Assembly (NCBI RefSeq): GCF_964340395.1
Contig: NC_135567.1
Span: forward strand, 12,287,984-12,351,983
DNA from: Glandiceps talaboti
Taxonomy: Eukaryota; Hemichordata; Enteropneusta; Spengelidae
Reading direction: 5' to 3'
DNA: 64,000 bases
The translations under genes were made by a program, and so were the position numbers. Of the stretch, positions 59,838 through 64,000 are shown in pieces. Position 1 is the stretch's first letter, and each line of letters opens with the position of its first letter. A model generated the notes under the pieces. It was not told where the DNA came from, made no database searches, and worked only from the letters and a program-made list of their open reading frames with translations.

Positions 59838-60234
59838 CCATCAATCCATCCGTCCGTCCGTCCGTCCGACCATCCATCGTCATCCATCTGTCCATCCGTC
59901 AATCTATACATCATCCAGCAAGCTATCCATCCACCCTTCCATACGTACTTGCGTCTGTGCTTGTAGATGTTCGTGTGTGTGAATGTGTGTGTGTGTCTCA
60001 GCGCAGGCAGATACGGAGCGACAACACGGCATACACACATGGAGACAGACAGACAGACAGACAGACAGGCAGGCAGGCAGGCAGGCACAGACAGAGACAA
60101 ACTGATTGAGAAACAGGCAAGCAGGCATGCAAGCACACAGACAGATATGCATACAAGCAGTCAGTCAGTCAGTCAGTCAGTCAGTCAGTCAGACAGGCAG
60201 GCAGGCAGGCAGGCAGGCAGACAGACAGGCAGGC

Positions 60235-60279
<45 letters not shown>

Positions 60280-60372
60280 TGCATGCAAACAAACAGACAA
60301 GCAGTCAGTCACTCAGACAGACAGACAGACAGACAGACAGGCAGTCATACATACATACATACAGACAAACAA

Positions 60373-60409
<37 letters not shown>

Positions 60410-60422
60410 TAAACAAACAAAC
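59838..60422. repeat. Compound (CCGT)n-(CAGA)n-(GGCA)n-(CAGT)n repeat, B copy 2
   Basis: About 585 bp; the counterpart of 56,415-56,962 with different unit balance (more GGCA and CAGT, less CAAA). Confidence 0.95.
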
Positions 60423-61095
60423 GGAAACACGTAATGCAGTGAAAAACTACAATACATATGCTTCCAGCAAACTTAAGGAAAATATGTCCGTCACTATTTA
60501 TGCATTTGATAATCCATGTGCAGTCATACGACGTCATAGAGAAATTAACCAGTAGCCTCAAGCTACTAAACAGTGGATACATACCGGTATTTACCTCGTC
60601 GTTGACACACAGTAGTTTGATTCAGTTTGCTAATAGATCGAACCACTGTCTGTCTATTGAATTCCTGGAAGAGTGCACAGTAGCAGTGTGATATGCACGA
60701 ACGAGTCTGAATAGCCATGTCATTGACTCCATAGAGCAACTCCGTCGTTTATTTCAAGTGTTCGTTTTGTTATACTTAAGGACAGGACAGGGTGACCTTA
60801 ATTTACCCACGGTTGATCAACTGGTGTTATTTAGAGGTGACCTGGAAACATTGTCCAGATATCATCAAACAACCCGTATAGTTGCTGACAGAAGACATCG
60901 ATAGATGTACTGCTGAAGTAGAAAATGCCCTGATGTAGAACACTTTGTCTAACGCACGTTTCCACAAAATGTATTTGGTGTCTACTATTTTCTGTTCTTC
61001 ACTTGGTAAAGTTAAATTAAAAGGTGCGGGGACGATTTTGACACACTCCTTGGGCATAATCGTGAACGCAAATATTGATCACAGAGATGGAATAG

Positions 61096-62170
61096 CAGGG
61101 AATAACGACAGAATTGATAATTGAATGAATCGCCACGTGTGTGTATAAAACTAAAACGTACAGATAGGACTTTCATTTAAACAAATTCGTAACTTTTATT
61201 TTCTGAGCTTGGGCATTCTAAACTTTAGTGACAATTTTAATTATACCCCGTAACGCACACTCAAATTAATGTGGGTGAATTTAAAAGAAGACCCCTAAGT
61301 TAGTCAACATATTCGCTCAACAGTGATCGAAGAGACACTATAGCTATATACCGTGACATTCTTCCGTTTTATGTATAGACACCTGGTTCGCTCTTTACAC
61401 GATTTTAAAACATTCGCAGGATTATTTCAAATATGCCACCGCTCGGGTGTTCATAATATTTTCTGCTATTTTCGATAATTACTTGTATCGATACCTTACA
61501 CTCATTGCATCCTGTGATGGTAACATTCCCTGTTGTCCTTCAGAACCCTCGTGACATGACAGTAGTACACATGTTGCTATGGAAACAATGATCATGGAAT
61601 GTGGGTAAAATAAAAATGAGGTAACGTCAACGCAGCTGTGTAATTGGGGATCTGGTAGGATAGAGGTTTGCATGCAAATGCTTTATTCCTATGTGCTTAT
61701 AAATTAGTCGTATATTTCCCAGGAAGTAGACGAGTGATACAGAGCCATTGTGCCACTATAGGTCCATGCCAGAGTAATCGTAAATAAAAGCGCCTCGAGT
61801 AAACTAGTCTTGCTGCTAGACGGTCGGGCTTTCTTTCGATGCTATAACTATAAGCGAACGAAGTTCGCATGTGAGGGCCTGTTCAATCCTCGATAGCGGT
61901 ATTCGGCTGTGTGTCGTATTTTATCGGAAGAACATCCGAGGGCTAGCTGATAGACTACGAGTAAACCTGCTGTACAAAGCTACAATTAGTATTATTAGTA
62001 TACTGAAAACATACATACATTCATACACACACACACATACACACACACACAAATATATATATATATATAATATATATATAGACAATATAAGTGACTCGAT
62101 GAATAGATAGTGAAAGTTCGAAGTCGTCCTTACTTCCAATCCCAAGTTGAAATCTTGATAGCGACGTTTC
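61096..62170. other. Unassigned stretch, no gene seen
   Basis: Contains a small palindrome gcgaacgaagttcgc at about 61,853 and short CA and TA runs near 62,030-62,080. No exon pattern. Confidence 0.5.
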
Positions 62171-62180
62171 GGTGTGTCTT

Positions 62181-62227
62181 GTAACACTCCTTTAAGCATT
62201 TTTCTTTTAAATACACCAAAACTCCAC

Positions 62228-62324
<97 letters not shown>

Positions 62325-62377
62325 ATGAAAGTGGAGATTTGGTGTATTTAAAAGAAAAATGCTTAGAGGAGTGTTAC
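62181..62377. mobile_element. Foldback element with (TA)n centre
   Basis: Arms of about 48 bp: gtaacactcctttaagcatt...actccac and gtggag...aatgcttagaggagtgttac, separated by about 85 bp of TA repeat (62,230-62,315). Could extrude as a cruciform. Confidence 0.9.
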
Positions 62378-62706
62378 ATGACCCTTGTTGTGACTCAAAA
62401 ACCCTAAATGAAATGAATCCATGGTTTGGCTTACATTATAGGTAAGCCCATGGTAGCTTTGCCTAGAGGTAAAATGCATTCGACTGCTATACACATACAT
62501 ATGTTCTACAAGCCCAGTACACAGAGGTGGAACGATGTGGACGAATGACTTTGAATACCCAAGGCAGAGAAGTTGAATAGAGCAATGTGTTTATTTATTT
62601 CAATAGCTTCTTTGCAAATCATAGGACTGGAACTGATGAACTCGTGTGTGGCTAACATGGCCTTTTTGTTTCTACTTCAATATGAGGCCTGGAAATACTT
62701 GTTGCG

Positions 62707-63009
62707 ACACTGGTAATCGAGACTTCTCATTTCTAAGATAGACGCAAACAAAATTTATTGTTCTTCAATGTAGTAGATTACACAAGTGGGGGATAGTGCT
62801 TCCTCTGTTGTGCGATTCTAATCACCCTGTGATCAAGATAGTGTAAACATTGGAAGTTCCAAAACAGAACACCGCAAGTTTGAACTCCCTACTGAGACTA
62901 TCATAAAATGAACGTCAATTCAATAGCTTACCACAGTTGTATCAACATATTGCGACAATAGTTTTAGCTTGTGATTATCTTAGTAGACCGAAGGCTCCAT
63001 TACCAGTGT
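62707..63009. mobile_element. TIR element family 2, most complete copy
   Basis: 303 bp with ends acactggtaatcgagacttc and gaaggctccattaccagtgt as imperfect inverted repeats. Inner blocks match, inverted, 4,391-4,640 and 14,775-15,010. Confidence 0.85.
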
Positions 63010-63270
63010 GGGAGTATATGGTCACGTTTGTACAATATCGCCTCTGACGTCACTGATTACAGCTATGGTCGTAGTCAATAGTTTGGAAACACTATGCATA
63101 CTGCTCGTTCCGACAAAACAAGCACGGTTTACAGGGGAATGCGTACTGCATGGTTGTATTGTCCCATAGCCAGACTACAAATAATCAACTGCAATGAACT
63201 GAATCAACCGTGTAAATGCAACCATATTCACGGTATGATTAAGGTTTCTGTAAACATGGGCGGAGCTTAA

Positions 63271-63309
<39 letters not shown>

Positions 63310-64000
63310 ATCAATGTAATACGGCTAAATGCTTCCATGTAATCCCAACTTTCATAATTCGGGGATTTAAAGGAAATGACCAGGCTAAGTGTTTTTATAC
63401 GCTTGAGACGTTTGTTTCCCGTGTCCCAATTTTAAAACAAAGGGCAAGAAATTGCACCCCAAAAGGGCGGCACATATACATATACTCAAATTAGGGGAGT
63501 AGCCCCCCCCCCCCTCCGGCTCTAAAGTAGAGTTAGAAGAGCCCTACTATACACTGGGGTGTCAGTCTGCACTAAAGAAGATATATAAGTGTTTATCGTC
63601 ATGAAAACATAGTTCGAACGAGTTTCGAGAGGCGTGAAAAGCAATTTTATTTGTTTACTTCCCATAAAAATATCTCCAATGTATACAACATTGCCTATGC
63701 TAAACCAGACTAGTAGCTTTTATTAGCTGTTTTAGAGAGATCGAGCGACACTGGTAGGTATATACACTGGTTTGGTATAAAGTGATCTTTTATTACCCGT
63801 TCTTATTTATAAGGAAATTATATCGAAAATGGAACCAGCCTCACCCTGTTGTCTCAGATAGAACATTACCCGAAAAAATACCAGCCTTATGAGAATACCA
63901 AGGGGATAACTTCAAATCCACTGAATAAATGGGGACACTATATATAACTGTGGATTCTGAACGTGATAGGTGATATGTAAATAACAATAACATCCGGAGA
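63010..64000. other. Unassigned stretch, no gene seen
   Basis: Holds a (GT)n microsatellite at 63,272-63,308 and a poly(C) run near 63,504. No splice-bounded coding pattern found. Confidence 0.5.

Larger units (their letters stand above)
57690..61095 (+). repeat. Duplication B, copy 2
   Basis: About 3.4 kb, immediately after copy 1 in the same orientation, roughly 85-90% identical by eye outside the microsatellites. Confidence 0.88.

Overview
The window is eukaryotic, AT-rich and intron-dense, and almost certainly from an invertebrate animal. The evidence is GT-AG introns with phase-1 EGF exons, tRNA-derived SINEs, many foldback/MITE elements, and an exceptional load of tetranucleotide (ATGT/ACAT) and CT microsatellites. 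The domain mix (sushi, HYR, SEA, NIDO-AMOP-VWD and many EGF modules) would fit a marine invertebrate such as a hemichordate, cephalochordate, echinoderm or lophotrochozoan. I cannot place the species from sequence alone.

From position 1 to about 48.7 kb, one very large gene lies on the + strand. I could trace 65 coding exons whose phases all chain without a break: 10,563 nt, or 3,520 residues plus stop. The 5' end lies upstream of the window. Order along the protein: at least 5 sushi (CCP) domains encoded by near-identical 390-bp tandem exon units; 3 EGF; 2 HYR; EGF-SEA-EGF; 2 HYR; 10 EGF; a MUC4-like core of NIDO-AMOP-VWD (18.9-28.4 kb); about 20 EGF (28.2-40.1 kb); SEA; 2 EGF; SEA; EGF; one transmembrane helix; a cytoplasmic tail of about 143 residues. 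An AATAAA signal at 48,665 closes the gene. The protein is best described as a giant type I membrane protein, MUC4-like in its core, with adhesion or mucosal-surface potential. Two of its three SEA domains carry a G-S cleavage-type motif, so it may be cut into non-covalently held pieces.

The introns carry most of the repeats: about 25 long microsatellites, two copies of a tRNA-derived SINE, a 60-bp minisatellite apparently grown from a SINE head, and at least four families of TIR or foldback elements present in several copies.

From 48.7 to 64 kb no complete protein gene is visible. This part is built of two local direct duplications. Duplication A (49.57-50.64 and 51.48-52.55 kb) carries a TATA-plus-initiator promoter-like signal. 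Duplication B (about 54.0-57.66 and 57.70-61.1 kb) carries paired short candidate exons, a full CRE palindrome and an ATG mini-exon (MGAVHSVTTFN) conserved in both copies. A foldback element sits in only one B copy and so post-dates that duplication. These candidate exons may be the 5' end of a gene that continues to the right, or remnants of duplicated exons.
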